From Glandiceps talaboti (Eukaryota; Hemichordata; Enteropneusta; Spengelidae), in NCBI RefSeq assembly GCF_964340395.1, contig NC_135557.1:25248563-25312562 (forward strand): a stretch of DNA of 64,000 nt. Reading direction: 5' to 3'. How positions within the stretch are numbered: position 1 is the stretch's first letter; the number at the start of each line of letters is the position of its first letter. Shown here piece by piece: positions 1 through 20,689 of this stretch. The translations under genes were made by a program, and so were the position numbers. The notes under the pieces were generated by a model. It was not told the origin of the DNA, did no database searches, and saw only the letters and a program-made list of their open reading frames with translations.

Positions 1-1109
1 ACTACAGGTTTTACCTAACCTTAGCAAAATTACTATAGTTACTCTATTAAAGTGAGTTTCCTTATCCTTATGACATTTTACAATGCCCTTGTCATTTACT
101 CAAAAATCATACAATAGGGAACTTGCAAACCCGCCATGTTGAATGTTGCATTATGGGAAATATGACAATAAATACTAATCAATTAGTATTGTAAACAATT
201 TTGAGACATTATTTGTATCCACGAATAATCAATTCATAATTACCCTGACCATCATGGGAGGTTAATTTTATCAGTAGCTCCAGATTAGGTATTACGATAA
301 CCACAGATAATCCTATAGTCCTTTGCATCTGAGCATGCTCAGTCTGGATTGCAAGTTCCCTATTAGTTATTTCTATGCGTTCAAAGTATTACAGATGTAC
401 TAGCTGCAAATAAAGTATTATTCTTTTGATCAGACAACTAAGGCCAAAAAAAAAAATATCTGGTTCTGGTCAGGGTAAACTTTCTAAAGTGGTGCGACGA
501 CGCGAATTTTTTTTTTTCTATTTTTTTTTTGGCAAATTAGTAAATACACATTTTTTTGACACTTTACATACTCTGTTCTATCATATTTATCTCTTGAAAA
601 ACTTTCTTTTTCTTCGAAGCAGTTTAGGCTTTGTATTTAAGCAGTCTTGGCATGTAGGGTAGATTTCAGCTGCTTGTTCTCCTGATATCAGGAATAAATA
701 AGGAAAGGGAAAGCAAAAATTATCAAAAAAAAAAGGATCGACGCAAGGGTATTCAGGGCATGTGCGCTGACCAGAACCAGATATATTTTTTTTGGCCTAA
801 CAATACATTCACTAAGAATTGTTACGATACCAGTCATTAGGCAGCATACATGTTGGTTTGTATTTGTCTGTATCCATGAGTAGTACAGCAACATGTTGAA
901 ATCATGATCACTTTTGCGGTGCAGATTCTTAGGTGTGGACCCATAACTTAATATGATTGGATTTATTTTACCATATTACGTGTACAGCTACACAAATACT
1001 CATATAGGATTCAATACTTTTCAGGGTGTATGATGTTACAATAAAATTATCTAACAAAATAGTTTCAAAATACATTCAAGTTGCAGCTAGTAAAGCTTAG
1101 ACAGATGTG

Positions 1110-1156
<47 letters not shown>

Positions 1157-1286
1157 GTTTATTGCTGTGTACAAGCTAGGCCACTGGCCTTTCGGTGCAT
1201 GACTTATAAAACAATTTTTAAGGTCAAATGTGTCAAAAATTAAGAATTTTATGATGATTTTATGATGACAGATCTTTCTAACATCT
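1..1286. other. Intergenic/3' flank, no gene seen
   Basis: No convincing coding exon on either strand. Positions 1111-1156 are an (ATA)n microsatellite. On the minus strand an AATAAA (complement of 1158-1163) lies about 125 bases past the stop codon of the gene ending at 1287 and is a plausible polyadenylation signal for it. Confidence 0.6.
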
Positions 1287-9163
<7,877 letters not shown>

Positions 9164-9586
9164 GTTGATACGATGTCGACGACCACCCGCAGTATTATAG
9201 TTGAATGTGTACCTAACCCGGTTACACTAACTTACAGTGTAAAGACTCTAAAAGACAAGCGACACGGATTAGGTCGAGGTACTGTACTTACGAATTTACA
9301 CACTTATATACTACGTTCTACGCTCTGAACAGCGAAACACTACGATCACAGTTATGTTCAGACGAACAAAAATAGGAACTGATGAATCATCAAATGTTTT
9401 AAGTAGACACTATAAATAGATTACAACCAACTCCCACTACGAATTCTGCAACGTCTTCACTTTGTACCTGACTCACTCACTACCCTTTTCACATCCGGGT
9501 ATGAAAGTGAGTGCGCCCTCATTGATTAATTTCTTTCTAAATTCCCTTTCGTCTTACGGTATGTCAGATGATCAAGTCAGGCGCTT

Positions 9587-9760
9587 AACTAGTCTTGCTG
9601 CTAGACGTTCGGGCTTTCTTTCGATGCTATAACTATAAGCGAACGAAGTTCGCATGTGAGGGCCTGCCCGAACTCGGATGTTCCATCCTCGATAGCGTTG
9701 TTCGGCTGTGTGTCGTATTTTATCGGAAGAACATCCGAGGGCTAGCTGATAGACTAGCGC
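9587..9760 (+). repeat. Dispersed repeat, copy B
   Basis: Matches the reverse complement of 4916-5050, with about 40 bases of additional internal sequence. It contains the self-complementary GCGAACGAAGTTCGC. The unit looks like a small non-autonomous element, but the ends are unclear. Confidence 0.7.
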
Positions 9761-10281
9761 TTAACCTGACACCTACATATTATGTATTTGTAATTTACAT
9801 GTATTTATAATTTGATTTTATCACTTTTGTTAACGCATCGGAACCGGTAGTGCAATTTTTATTATGTTGTTTCGATTCTTGTGACAGAGATTTTTTTGTA
9901 GACTCAGATTTAGTTATTGTTGTTGTTGTTGTTGTTGCTGCTGCTTACGCCTATCGTTATTGTCGCAAAAACTGGGGTGTATACTATCATTATGCGAAAA
10001 ATTGAAATTAATAGATATCGATGCGTTCGAGTATAACATTCATGATTCAATTATGTTTTTGTTGCTATGTGTTTGGTACTGTTGTTGTTGTTGTTGTTGT
10101 TGTTATAATTATTATTATTATAATTAGTATTGTCATCGTTAAGTTTGTTATTATTAGTATTTTATACTACATATGAGTACAGCATATTTTACCTATGAAG
10201 TTTTCGTATGGTCGATCCATATATTGTCAGCCATATGTGGTAAGCTCACTACTGAAACGGCGACAAAGCCAAACCATATAA

Positions 10282-10885
10282 AGACTGACCAGTTCTACAT
10301 GCTGGCCTACCAGCAGTGGTGAATACGACTGACCAGTACATGCTGGCCTACCAGCATGTGGTGAATTCGACTGACCAGTACATGCTGGCCTACCAGCATG
10401 TGGTGAATTCGACTGACCAGCTTTTTACATGCTGGCCTACCAGCAGTGGTGAATTCGATCGACTGACCAGCTCTACATGCTGGCCCCTACCAGCAGTGGT
10501 GAATTCGACTGACCAGTACATGCTGGCCTACCAGCAGTGGTGAATACGACTGACCAGTACATGCTGGCCTACCAGCAGTGGTGAATTCGACTGACCAGTA
10601 CATGCTGGCCTACCAGCAGTGGTGAATACAACTGACCAGTACATGCTGGCCTACCAGCAGTGGTGAATTCGACTGACCAGTACATGCTGGCCTACCAGCA
10701 GTGGTGAATACGACTGACCAGTACATGCTGGCCTACCAGTATGTGGTGAATTCGACTGACCAGCTCTACATGCTGGCCCCTACCAGCAGTGGTGAATTCG
10801 ACTGACCAGTACATGCTGGCCTACCAGCATGTGGTGAATTCGACTGACCAGTACATGCTGGCCTACCAGCAGTGGTGAATTCGAA
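10282..10885. repeat. 41-bp minisatellite, about 15 copies
   Basis: Head-to-tail units containing gaccagtacatgctggcc and taccagcagtggtgaattcg. Variants differ as CAGCAG or CAGCATG, ATTCG or ATACG, and by small insertions. Within each unit CCAG/CTGG segments are partly self-complementary (tgctggcctaccagca), giving a small hairpin per repeat. Confidence 0.95.
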
Positions 10886-13128
10886 TGACATGGAAGTCAT
10901 CATTATCCACTTATAAAGTAGAATTTTAAATTTCCCACAATGCTAGGTCGACACCCCCGGTCGACACCTTGGGATGATTAGTACGATTGTATTGGCGATG
11001 ATCCAAGTAATGTAATGTTGTGTTGTTGGTCAGTCAAGGCGAGGATGTCTTTTACATTGCTGTCACCATGTTGAAACTGTATTGGTTGTTTATCATTTTT
11101 CGATTAGACAACCATAACATATTCACAGTTAAAATTGTTCGAATACCAATGTACATGTCAATATTACTGATAAGTAGTACAGAAACAGGTTGATGTCATG
11201 ATAACCGTTGAGGGCGCTGTTTTGGTTGTGGACCCAAAATATTAATTTGATTTGATTTCTCGTGTATACAACGAAATATATACGTTTAACCGCAGATGAT
11301 GCAATACTGCTCATGGTCTACGATATCAGGGTTAAGTTATTGTACAAGCAAAATGTTTTCAAAAAAACGTCACCGTTACAGCTAGTGTGTAGCTTTAATG
11401 ATTAATGTTGCTGTGAGTACACTTCAATTGACACATTGATGACGTAGACGGTGATATCAAAAGTACATATTGTGCTTTAATACTCTAACCATGTAGGCTT
11501 CCGGTCTATAAATACACAATTCCATATATGGTCTACACAATTCCATATATGGCGTGTCTATATTTCACACAGCTGCAAGCGTTTTTGATAAACAAGGACA
11601 TTGATGTAAGCGACACTGACCTTCTAGTGTTTTTTGTACACAGTCTGTTGAACTTGGCCTATGTATTCACGAATGCTGAATATAGATTTCCGCTGACGTC
11701 ACCCTCGTCATCACTGTCATGGCCATCTATTGAACGGCCCTCAATAAATAGAATGTGGACTACGTCTGTGGTATTCATTAAAATGAAAGTGTCGGTACTT
11801 CTCAATGTGCTCAACTCTTGATAAATTACACAAAGTCATACCGTCCCATATACTAGGCTGGATAACGTGGTCTATGGTATTATCTTATTAAGGTTTGTAA
11901 TTCCATAAATGTCTGTGTATTTCTTTTCCTTACTATAATGTGTGTCTGTGTATTTCTTCTCTTATAATGTATTCATGATTTAACTAGTTATCTTCTATCT
12001 CTCAATGCCAATATCAATCTAAACAATGCTGTTTTCATCGAGTTGTATTTTCAGTCAATCAAATGTGATAAAAGTTGCCTCGGACTTTGAAGCCAGTTGA
12101 ATACAATGGTGTCTCGTATTTATTTGTTTTCTGACGTCCTTATCTCATCATGATCTCCAAATTGAAGAGTCAGGTCAAGTTAGGTCATATCATTTGACGT
12201 TGGTTTACGTGTTAAGGCTAAATCCTCTGACGGCACGGTAAAATTTTAGTCCCGCCTAGGGCGTTATAATGTTGTCACCAACAAATAATTAAGTTACATG
12301 ATGTTTACTTGTGGGTGTTTTTAATTATAAGAGCCGCTGAAGGGGGGGGGGGGCTGATGCACAAACGGACGTTAGATTCAAGTTACAAATCATTTATTAT
12401 ACAGTCGGTCTATCTACAAGGATCTTGCAGTGCAACCATGTAAAGTTTGAGCTACAAATTTTAGAATACATTGATATATCACGTGATTTTATGTTTTGTT
12501 GTTTGTTTCTATAGGCACATTTCTCAACTACCCTCTCTCTAACCTCCGGCCTTTATCGGGACGTTTTACCGCCCCCCCCCCCCCCTCGATTTTACTTGTC
12601 ATTGTGAACTGTAGTGCGATCCTAATACTAGTATTAATCATCTGTCAATGAATACGTTCATTTTCGATAATATTAGAATATGCTGTTGACAGAAAGTAAC
12701 GAAACTTGTAAGAATCACGTGTCTACGTTAAGTTGAAAGAGAGTGTCGATGTCATATATGGTAACAAGCTGAACGACTACCAAAGTCACGCACCATCTGG
12801 AGTAGAAAGTATACTGACCTCAACAGAGGTCACAGTTGTGACGTCACACGTAAACCTTCACGACAACAAACAATTGTAAACGTAGCTCCGCAAGGTTCTA
12901 TGGTCGATGGCCTTGCTAACGCACTGGGGGACAAACCTTAATAGCCATCGACGTCTATCACTGTGAGTAAGATACTTGAACTATCAATTATGAATGCGAC
13001 GCCCCCTGATTTACCGAGCCCAGTACGTGTTTCAATGTTTGTTTACCCGTGTGGTGCAATTTGTTTTGCAGATCAACCTTGTTAGATAGTTCTATACTGT
13101 GTGGTAATCAAGGACATACCAGTTTGCC

Positions 13129-15550
13129 ATGAAAGGGAATTTTGCAACCTTGAAGTCGTCTTCAAAGACACTAATTTCGTCGTGGAGTACATGCGTATGT
13201 GGTTTTGTGGCATCAAAAAGGAAGGAAATTATGGACATAGTGTGTCTCACTGCATCAGGTATGTGTCAATACTTCTTTATACATGCACGGTTGAAATATT
13301 GGTATGCATTAGTAGTTACCAACATATGGCGCTATGAATCCGATTTTTGAATGCACACAAACATGTGACTGGAGCTCGCTATGCATATCGTGTGTCTTCC
13401 TTGTCTTTATTTCACAGACACTTGAAATTATGGAAATGTCGAAATGCTGAACTAATTCCAAGTTTATTTATTGGTATTACTTAAAAGTGCGTATCGCGTC
13501 AGCTTCTGTTTTTGTGCAATACATGTAAACGCATCATCAGTGTTCGTATGCCGTTAGATTGTGGACTCATGTAAGCGCGTGCATGTTGTTGCATGTGTAG
13601 TATGTAGCTGTGTGTATCATTCCCTTTATTTATCCGTTTGGAATCACGTAAACTGGGTTTTCTTCAATCGAGAGCAATTATATCGCCAAGTGGTCGTACT
13701 GCCTGTATATGCATTATTGCCTTCAGCGTCTATTACAAAACCTGAGACCAATTCACTTAAGTGGTCTGAGTTCAAAAACAACGCAACACGGTGCAAAACA
13801 CAACGCAACACAATGCGACACAAGCCACCACAGTGAAACACGCACGTACAGTACAACATAAGGCATTTGGTGTCATCCAGGGTGAGAGTATATCATATAT
13901 GCATGGCTTAACAGACTTTAATAATTGCCTATGTACGAGTCTACCCACCCCTGGATTTTGGACCCGAAGTCTCCCATTGTAGGAACCAATTGTATAGTAA
14001 ATGGGCGTGTTGAATACAACAATATATTCATCGTGGTTGGCGATATGCCGATAGCTCTCAATAGTTTAAATTTGACGACCGTATTTTGTCAAAAACTATT
14101 GGAATGTATTAAAGTTAGAGGTTAGACAGGGACTAAGCAGAAGAAGAACTTTAAAAATGAATACATTTCGAGTGTTTTTTCTTCCTTTTCCTTCGCTTCC
14201 CTCCGATTTACTTCACTAGAATCACCGTTATTGTTGTCATTCCATCCTCCACCTCCACCACTGCCACCACACCCCCAGCACCACCGCCATCACCGTCATT
14301 ATCATCATCGTCGTCGTCGTCGTCGTAGGGGAGAGAGTGGGTTATCAACATCAACCCTGTCAGTATTTGACAGGTAGAATATATATGTCTAAAAGTAACT
14401 TCAATTTTCTAAAACTAGGTATATTTTCCAAATTACTAATTGTTATTTTGTTATTTTTTCAGCTATTGCCTTGGTACTGCTGATGTTTGTCAGCCTCTAT
14501 ACGAGTAGTGATCAATTTGGAATTATGGGATACCTAACGACCCGACTATGTTTCAGTCTTTACCTTTTACTAGTAACGTACATAGTACTACATATGTTCA
14601 GCCCACTCAAAGATGAGAATATATTTATGGAAAGTATATGTACTTTTGTACTGTCAATCATTGCCTCGTTATTCGATCTCTCAGTCATGGCTGTTGACAA
14701 TAGTACTATGGTGGTGTATAGTCCAGGGTTGCAGAGGGATCGCGTAGATCACATCGCCCCCAGGTTGCACAGATGTCTGCAACAAGGACTATTTTTCTAC
14801 TTTTTAAATGGAGCTATACCCTTATCTGGAAACCATAACTATTGGATGTACTATCTCTTCACATTATTATTTGTGCAATTTCTCTTTACAACAGACGACA
14901 TTGACATTTCATTGGCGTTCAATTATGATGCCTATATGCTTGAAGAAGAAAACCACCCAAATCCAAACACGAAAAGGATCAAGTGTGTTCTAGCCCTCAT
15001 TGTAATAACAATTAACTTCTTCATTATTGGAATAGATTTATCAACTTCTAATGCTGCTTCACTGATATTTGCAACAATCTATTTTGCGGCCACCGAAGGA
15101 ATTTGCCAAAAACTTCTTACTAAACGTTTGTTTACTTCAGAAGCTGACATTGTTGATTTTGAATGTGAAGATTTTTACAGGAAATTAGTTGTGACGAGTA
15201 TTGGCATTATTCAGAACATTATAGTTGTGTTGTTCACTGTTTACATAGACTACAAAACTTACCCTGTAGCCTTGTTGGCTTTCTTTAACATTTACAAACC
15301 CTGGACGTACATTGATGATGTTTTATTGGTCAATATTCACCACCACAGACGTAAAATGAAGATTTTCCGCAACGCAAGCCCAGAAGAATTAAAACAATTG
15401 GACGACGTGTGTGCTATATGTCTGACGTCAATGGATAATGCTGTCGTCACAGAGTGTACGCATATATTTCACAAGGGTTGCTTACAGAGGTGTTTGGCGG
15501 AAAGGAGGAGATGCCCAATGTGTAAACAAACCATTAGCTATTACATTTAA
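13129..15550 (+). CDS. Multipass membrane RING-H2 E3 ubiquitin ligase (RNF139/RNF145-like)
   Basis: Two exons, 13129-13258 and 14463-15550, join at phase 1 (TCAG|gtatgt ... ttcag|CTATTG) to give 405 residues. The splice restores one hydrophobic helix across the junction (DIVCLTASA + IALVLLMFVSLY). About seven or eight hydrophobic segments follow, including GYLTTRLCFSLYLLLVTYIV, ICTFVLSIIASLFDL and a strong pair around residues 210-250. The last ~48 residues are a RING-H2 finger: CAIC, then C-T-H-I-F-H-K-G-C, then CPMC, so all eight zinc ligands are present. That layout, many TM helices with the RING at the extreme C terminus, is that of the TRC8 (RNF139)/RNF145 ER ligases; the family match is by architecture and the DDVCAIC start. 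The ATG at 13129 is the first in the joined frame; an upstream exon cannot be excluded. The stop is TAA. Confidence 0.8.
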
Positions 15551-15594
15551 TGTGACGTTATTTGAACTCTAAGTAACATACTAAAACGTCCACT

Positions 15595-16505
15595 GTGCTG
15601 TCAACTAGTTCTCACAAAACGTCCATGGTACTGTCAACTAGTTCTCACAAAACGTTCATGGTACTGTCAATTAGTTCTCACAAAACGTCCATGGTACTGT
15701 CAACTAGTTCTCACAAAACGTTCATGGTACTGTCAACTAGTTCTCACAAAACGTCCATGGTACTGTCAACTAGTTCTCACAAAACGTTCATGGTACTGTC
15801 AATTAGTTCTCACAAAACGTTCATGGTACTGTCAACTAGTTCTCACAAAACGTTCATGGTACTGTCAATTAGTTCTCACAAAACGTCCATGGTACTGTCA
15901 ACTAGTTCTCACAAAACGTTCATGGTATTGTCAACTAGTTCTCACAAAACGTTCATGGTGTTGTCAACTAGTTCTCACAAAACGTCCATGGTACTGTCAA
16001 CTAGTTCTCACAAAACGTTCATGGTACTGTCAATTAGTTCTCACAAAACGTTCATGGTACTGTCAACTAGTTCTCACAAAACGTTCATGGTGTTGTCAAC
16101 TAGTTCCGACAAAACCATGGTACTGTCAATTAGTTCTCACAAAACATCCATGGTACTGTCAACTAGTTCTCACAAAACGTCCATGGTGTTGTCAACTAGT
16201 TCTCACAAAACGTCCATGGTGCTGTCAACTAGTTCTCACAAAACGTCCATGGTGCTGTCAACTAGTTCCAACAAAACGTCCATGGTGTTGTCAACTAGTT
16301 CTCACAAAACGTCCATGGTACTGTCAACTAGTTCCAACAAAACGTCCATGGTGCTGTCAACTAGTTCTCACAAAACGTCCACGGTACTGTCAACTACTTG
16401 TCACAAAACGTCCACGGTACTGTCAACTACTTGTCACAAAACGTCCATGGTACTGTCAACTACTTGTCACAAAACGTCCATGGTACTGTCAACTACTTGT
16501 CACGT
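15595..16505. repeat. 33-bp minisatellite, about 27 copies
   Basis: Units of ctgtcaactagttctcacaa plus aacgtccatggta. Because 33 is divisible by three and the unit has no stop in one frame, it reads as a 317-codon open frame with an 11-residue repeat (MVLSTSSHKTS). It begins 45 bases after the RING gene stop and probably lies in or near its 3' UTR. I do not regard it as a protein gene. Confidence 0.93.
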
Positions 16506-16991
16506 AGATATGTTCATTAAACATTTGCCTTTTAGACTTTATTTTTGATATGACGTCATCAGTTGTAAACACGAACTAAAAGTACTTTTCTGGACGGAAA
16601 CCATCGTTTTCCCGAAGATGAGTTCTGAATCGAAATGTTCGACCACGTGACCACTTACATTGTGAACCAATGAAATATTACATATTTACAATTCCAGTTT
16701 AAATTTATTATTATTAAAATGTGTTTTGTAATTGATATGTCACCAGGTTTATGTTTTCTCTGTTGCAAGTCATATTTGTATTTGTGGTGTGTATCAGCTT
16801 GCAAGCGTATGGACGTATGGTTATGTGTATTCTGTATGTATGCGTGAGTTCATTAGTGTAGGTGTAGGAGGCTACCCGTGGCTGTGAATCTCACGACCTC
16901 TGTTCAACCAGTTCAAATGCGCATTTCATCCCATGAGCATCTCATTGAGCTCAACTTCTGCATTTACCAAAGAGTGCTACTTTCACCATGG

Positions 16992-17368
<377 letters not shown>

Positions 17369-17818
17369 CACTGACTCAGTTAAAGACTATTTAGTAAATA
17401 AATGTTTTAATTAATATAAACCACTGTGACACTGTTTATACTTGGCTGCTTCGAATGACATGACAATTATTCTATACTAGTACATGTAGCAATTAATTGT
17501 CCCACTACAATAATCGCCGATGGTAGCGGTGTGCGAACACTTCATACATGTATATAGGCAAGGACCGTTTGATTATTTATCAAGATAAGGGTTTTAATTA
17601 CAACTGGCTATCACACGTTTATACAACAACGATAATAATAATAATATTTATAAAATAAGAACCAACAAAAATTGAAAGCGTGTTTTAGTTACAGGTACGT
17701 TGTTAGTTTTCTATTTACATTTCACCATACATGTCCGTTCACAAGGCTCTGTCCGTTCACGAATGATACCCTTAATTGCCTAGATCTTACTGTCCTTATG
17801 TGTTAGTATTTACAGTTG

Positions 17819-18958
17819 TCATGGAAACGTTAACTGTGTAGCAACATTCCCATATTCATCCAAAATGTTTGGGATGAAATGATGTCCATCACACCAACGA
17901 ATAATGTCTAAATCCAGGCCAGCAAAAACGTCTGGATAGTGTTGACAAAGGTGGTCGTAATTAAGATGGCCTTTGATCGGGTATTGAAACATGTCAACGT
18001 TGCTTTGATTTTTGAGTGAACATATTCCGTAGTCGTAAGCTCTTAAATCACTTCTGGGAGGAGTCATAGGTAAATTCATATTTCGATATACAATATCATG
18101 TGACTCGTCGCTTGTGTTCTTTGGTACCATGGTAACGTCTGTAGTTTGTTCATGGTAACCATCTTTTATTGGTTGTAGATGTATGTCATAACAGTAATCA
18201 AGCTCAAACCAGTGATAGAAGTCGGTATTGACCGATAGAGGTCGCCCTACAGTAGCCGGACTCCTCTTGTTTGACAGGCGTGGGCCGGGGGTTGTGAGAT
18301 GTGCACATGATATTTGACTGTCTTTGGCATCATCATACGGTGGTACATTTCCTCCAATAAGAAGCCGTCTTAGAATTGACCCTTCATTACTAACATCGCG
18401 GTGCTCAGGGATTGGCTTCTGTACGTTTTCACTTCGAGTTTGAGTCGCTTGTTTCTTTATTTCACGCAATAGTGAAGAGTCCATTACGTCACAATCACAG
18501 GAAGTGTCATTGGCCAACTCACTTTTCGTCGCCATGGCATCATCATTTTTCATATCACCTGAGCTGCTAACTGAAGAAAGACTTGGTGAATCTTCTTTTG
18601 GGGGTTCAACATGATAATTATTTTCGTCATTGTCATTGTCATTGGGTTCAAGTTGTTTTTCCAGCAACCTGATATAATCTATTGCAAAACGCAAAATATC
18701 TTTCTTTTGTACACCGACAGCTCGTCCTCTACGTACACTAGTACTTTCTTCGGTACAATCTCGCAAATATTCGGGTGGAATAGGTAGTTTTCGTTTCAGT
18801 GTGTCCAACGCCTTGTTGAAAAGTTTTAGTCTTTCTCGCTCCTTAGCAGCAGCACCTGGCCTATACCTGTAGCGATGTCGTCTGCGCGATGGTACACCCA
18901 AGTTCGTTGCTTCACTGTTTGTTGCAGATTTTCGTTTTCGGTTTGATTTTGTTGACAT
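17819..18958 (-). CDS. bHLH transcription factor with long loop
   Basis: Single coding exon from the ATG at 18958 to TGA at 17819, 379 residues. An N-terminal basic patch (SNRKRKS) precedes a basic region SRRRHRYRYRPG then AAAKERERLKLFNKAL (residues ~25-50). Helix 1 ends LDTLKRKLPIPP (~62). A long loop of ~20 residues (EYLRDCTEESTSVRRGRAVG) is followed by helix 2, VQKKDILRFAIDYIRLLEKQ (~83-102). This is a DNA-binding and dimerisation domain; the K-K-DILR-AI-YI-L pattern is typical of class A (Atonal/Twist/ASCL-like) bHLH proteins, but I cannot place it in a named family. The rest is Ser/Asp-rich, then a Tyr/His-rich C terminus with no recognised domain. A splice acceptor (cttcacag) on the minus strand ending at 19068 suggests a 5' non-coding exon boundary about 110 bases upstream of the ATG. 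Confidence 0.8.
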   Translation of the reverse strand: MSTKSNRKRKSATNSEATNLGVPSRRRHRYRYRPGAAAKERERLKLFNKALDTLKRKLPIPPEYLRDCTEESTSVRRGRAVGVQKKDILRFAIDYIRLLEKQLEPNDNDNDENNYHVEPPKEDSPSLSSVSSSGDMKNDDAMATKSELANDTSCDCDVMDSSLLREIKKQATQTRSENVQKPIPEHRDVSNEGSILRRLLIGGNVPPYDDAKDSQISCAHLTTPGPRLSNKRSPATVGRPLSVNTDFYHWFELDYCYDIHLQPIKDGYHEQTTDVTMVPKNTSDESHDIVYRNMNLPMTPPRSDLRAYDYGICSLKNQSNVDMFQYPIKGHLNYDHLCQHYPDVFAGLDLDIIRWCDGHHFIPNILDEYGNVATQLTFP

Positions 18959-18974
18959 AGTAACCAAATAGATT

Positions 18975-18982
18975 TGACGTCA
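18975..18982. promoter_or_regulatory. CRE-like palindrome TGACGTCA
   Basis: A perfect TGACGTCA lies 17 bases upstream of the bHLH start codon, within its probable 5' UTR. It is the classical CREB/ATF site, but an 8-mer can occur by chance and its position inside the transcript weakens the case. Confidence 0.25.
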
Positions 18983-19856
18983 CTGTTGTCGGCTTCTTTT
19001 GATCAGTAGACGTACTGTGGTGACGAAATAACCGCGACAAAGCTTTTTGAAAGAATACTGCAGATATCTGTGAAGAGAAAAAAGATATGGACATTTTGTT
19101 ATGAGACGCCTTCAAATAAATTCTTTGTTCATTGCAAAACAACTTTAACAGACCGCTTTGCGACAATAGGAAAAGTACTAAAAATGATCTGACTCGAGAG
19201 ATTTGTAGTAGCTGAATTCGGCAACCTCGCATGTGTTCGTTTGAGAGAGTCGGAAAAGGAAGGGGATGGAAATTCGTAGCTGAAGTAACTTTACTGGATA
19301 TCACGTACGTTAGCAATGATATTGTTAGTTAAATGCTAAGATTGGATATACCTAGTGTATGGACTGACAGAATGACACGAAGACATTTTAAAGACAACTG
19401 CCTAATACATAACCTTGTTTTCCCTGTCTATTATAGCCGTCAAATTTCTAGATCACAATATACGTGTTTCGATGGGACTTCACCTTATTTTGTGAATAAA
19501 AAATGGTGTCATGATGAGCTTTAGATTTTCTACGATTAGGGTAAGACATACATTCGCCAACTTGGAACAAGTAACTACATTAATTGTTATAATTAAGAAA
19601 TGTTCATGCCAACAAATGGAGATCCAAAATAATTACTAAACTTAAGTTAACAACATATATTTCTTTCAATTCAAAGAGTTAATGAAAAGAAAATTATCTC
19701 TTAGGGGGCCCGGAATGTCCCGAGTAAAATGGTCAATATAGACTGGGTATACTCCCACTCCAAATAGAAACAGACGGACTTTGTAGTCTTGAAGTCAAAA
19801 AACAGGAAATGCGATTTTTGGCAAAATTCACTACAGTATTTAGTACACTTTACCGG

Positions 19857-20190
19857 GTGATCAATGGAAGTGGGTGATCGTTCCATGGATAATGTTTCTT
19901 ATGAAGCGATACTGCCGCGGGAATGGGTGATCGTTCCATGGATAATGTTTCTTATGAAGCGATACTGCCGTGGGAATGGGTAACCAATGGAAGTGGGTGA
20001 TCGTTCCATGGATAATGTTTCTTATGAAGCGATACTGCCGTGGGAATGGGTAACCAATGGAAGTGGGTGATCGTTCCATGGATAATTTTTCTTATGAAGC
20101 GATACTGCCGTGGGAATGGGTGATCAATGGAAGTGGGTGATCGTTCCGTGGATCACGTTTCTTATGAAGCGATACTGCCGTGGGAAAAAT
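19857..20190. repeat. 70-bp tandem repeat, about five copies
   Basis: The marker gatcgttccatggataatg recurs at 19876, 19929, 19999, 20069 and 20139. Spacing is 53, 70, 70 and 70 bases, so one unit lacks about 17 bases. The unit also holds tcttatgaagcgatactgcc. Confidence 0.92.
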
Positions 20191-20632
20191 CAACCATACT
20201 GATATCAGTAGCGATTTGTATAAGTAAGTGTTTATTGTCGTTTCTCAAAATCAACAGCACACCTTTTCGGAATAGCTTATCCCTCTGCGATTAATTCACA
20301 CATCTTTGTCAGTTTCGACACTAAGCCGTTTATCTTGCAAAATGTGTGAAGGACCTGCTTTAATTTCTGCCGAAATGTGTGAAATGTCGTGTTAACAAGC
20401 GATTACTAGTAAGCCATCTAAAGGAAGGCGACAGCTAATGATCTGGGAAAATTAAACAGTTAAAAATTACGATGATAAAAACATTGACAGTAGACGAAAA
20501 AAGCACATATAATAATGTACGGCTTTTATCCACCCAATTGTATCTATCACGTTGCTAATTGGTATGAACGACGACGGTAGATAGACGTCGATCATCAATA
20601 TTTAATAGATTCTTAGTAGAGGCAGTACTGTC

Positions 20633-20689
20633 ATGGCTTCGCTCCGTCTCTGTCGGTCCTCCGCTAGAACCGCTACAGATCTATCATGG
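20633..20689 (+). CDS. Possible orphan first exon, mitochondrial-presequence-like
   Basis: An ATG opens 19 codons, MASLRLCRSSARTATDLSW, ending at a good donor (TCATGG|gtaagc). The peptide is rich in Arg, Ser, Ala and Leu and has no acidic residue before Asp16, as in mitochondrial targeting presequences. No downstream exon could be recognised in the following 6 kb, so this is only a candidate. Confidence 0.25.

Larger units (their letters stand above)
9164..13128. other. Intergenic region, no gene seen
   Basis: It holds the divergent upstream sides of the SPFH-like and RING genes, dispersed repeat copy B, (GTT)n tracts near 9918-9945 and 10080-10105, the 41-bp minisatellite, and poly-G/poly-C runs near 12342 and 12574. 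Open frames such as 11528-11821 show no recognisable motif and no splice context, and are left unannotated. Confidence 0.6.

Noticed and set aside
10282-10885. Regular array resembling a CRISPR locus
   Set aside because: No unique spacers; units are contiguous 41-bp minisatellite copies in an animal genome.
15595-16548. 317-codon repetitive protein
   Set aside because: A 33-bp minisatellite without stops in one frame; no start context, domain or splice support. Kept as a repeat.
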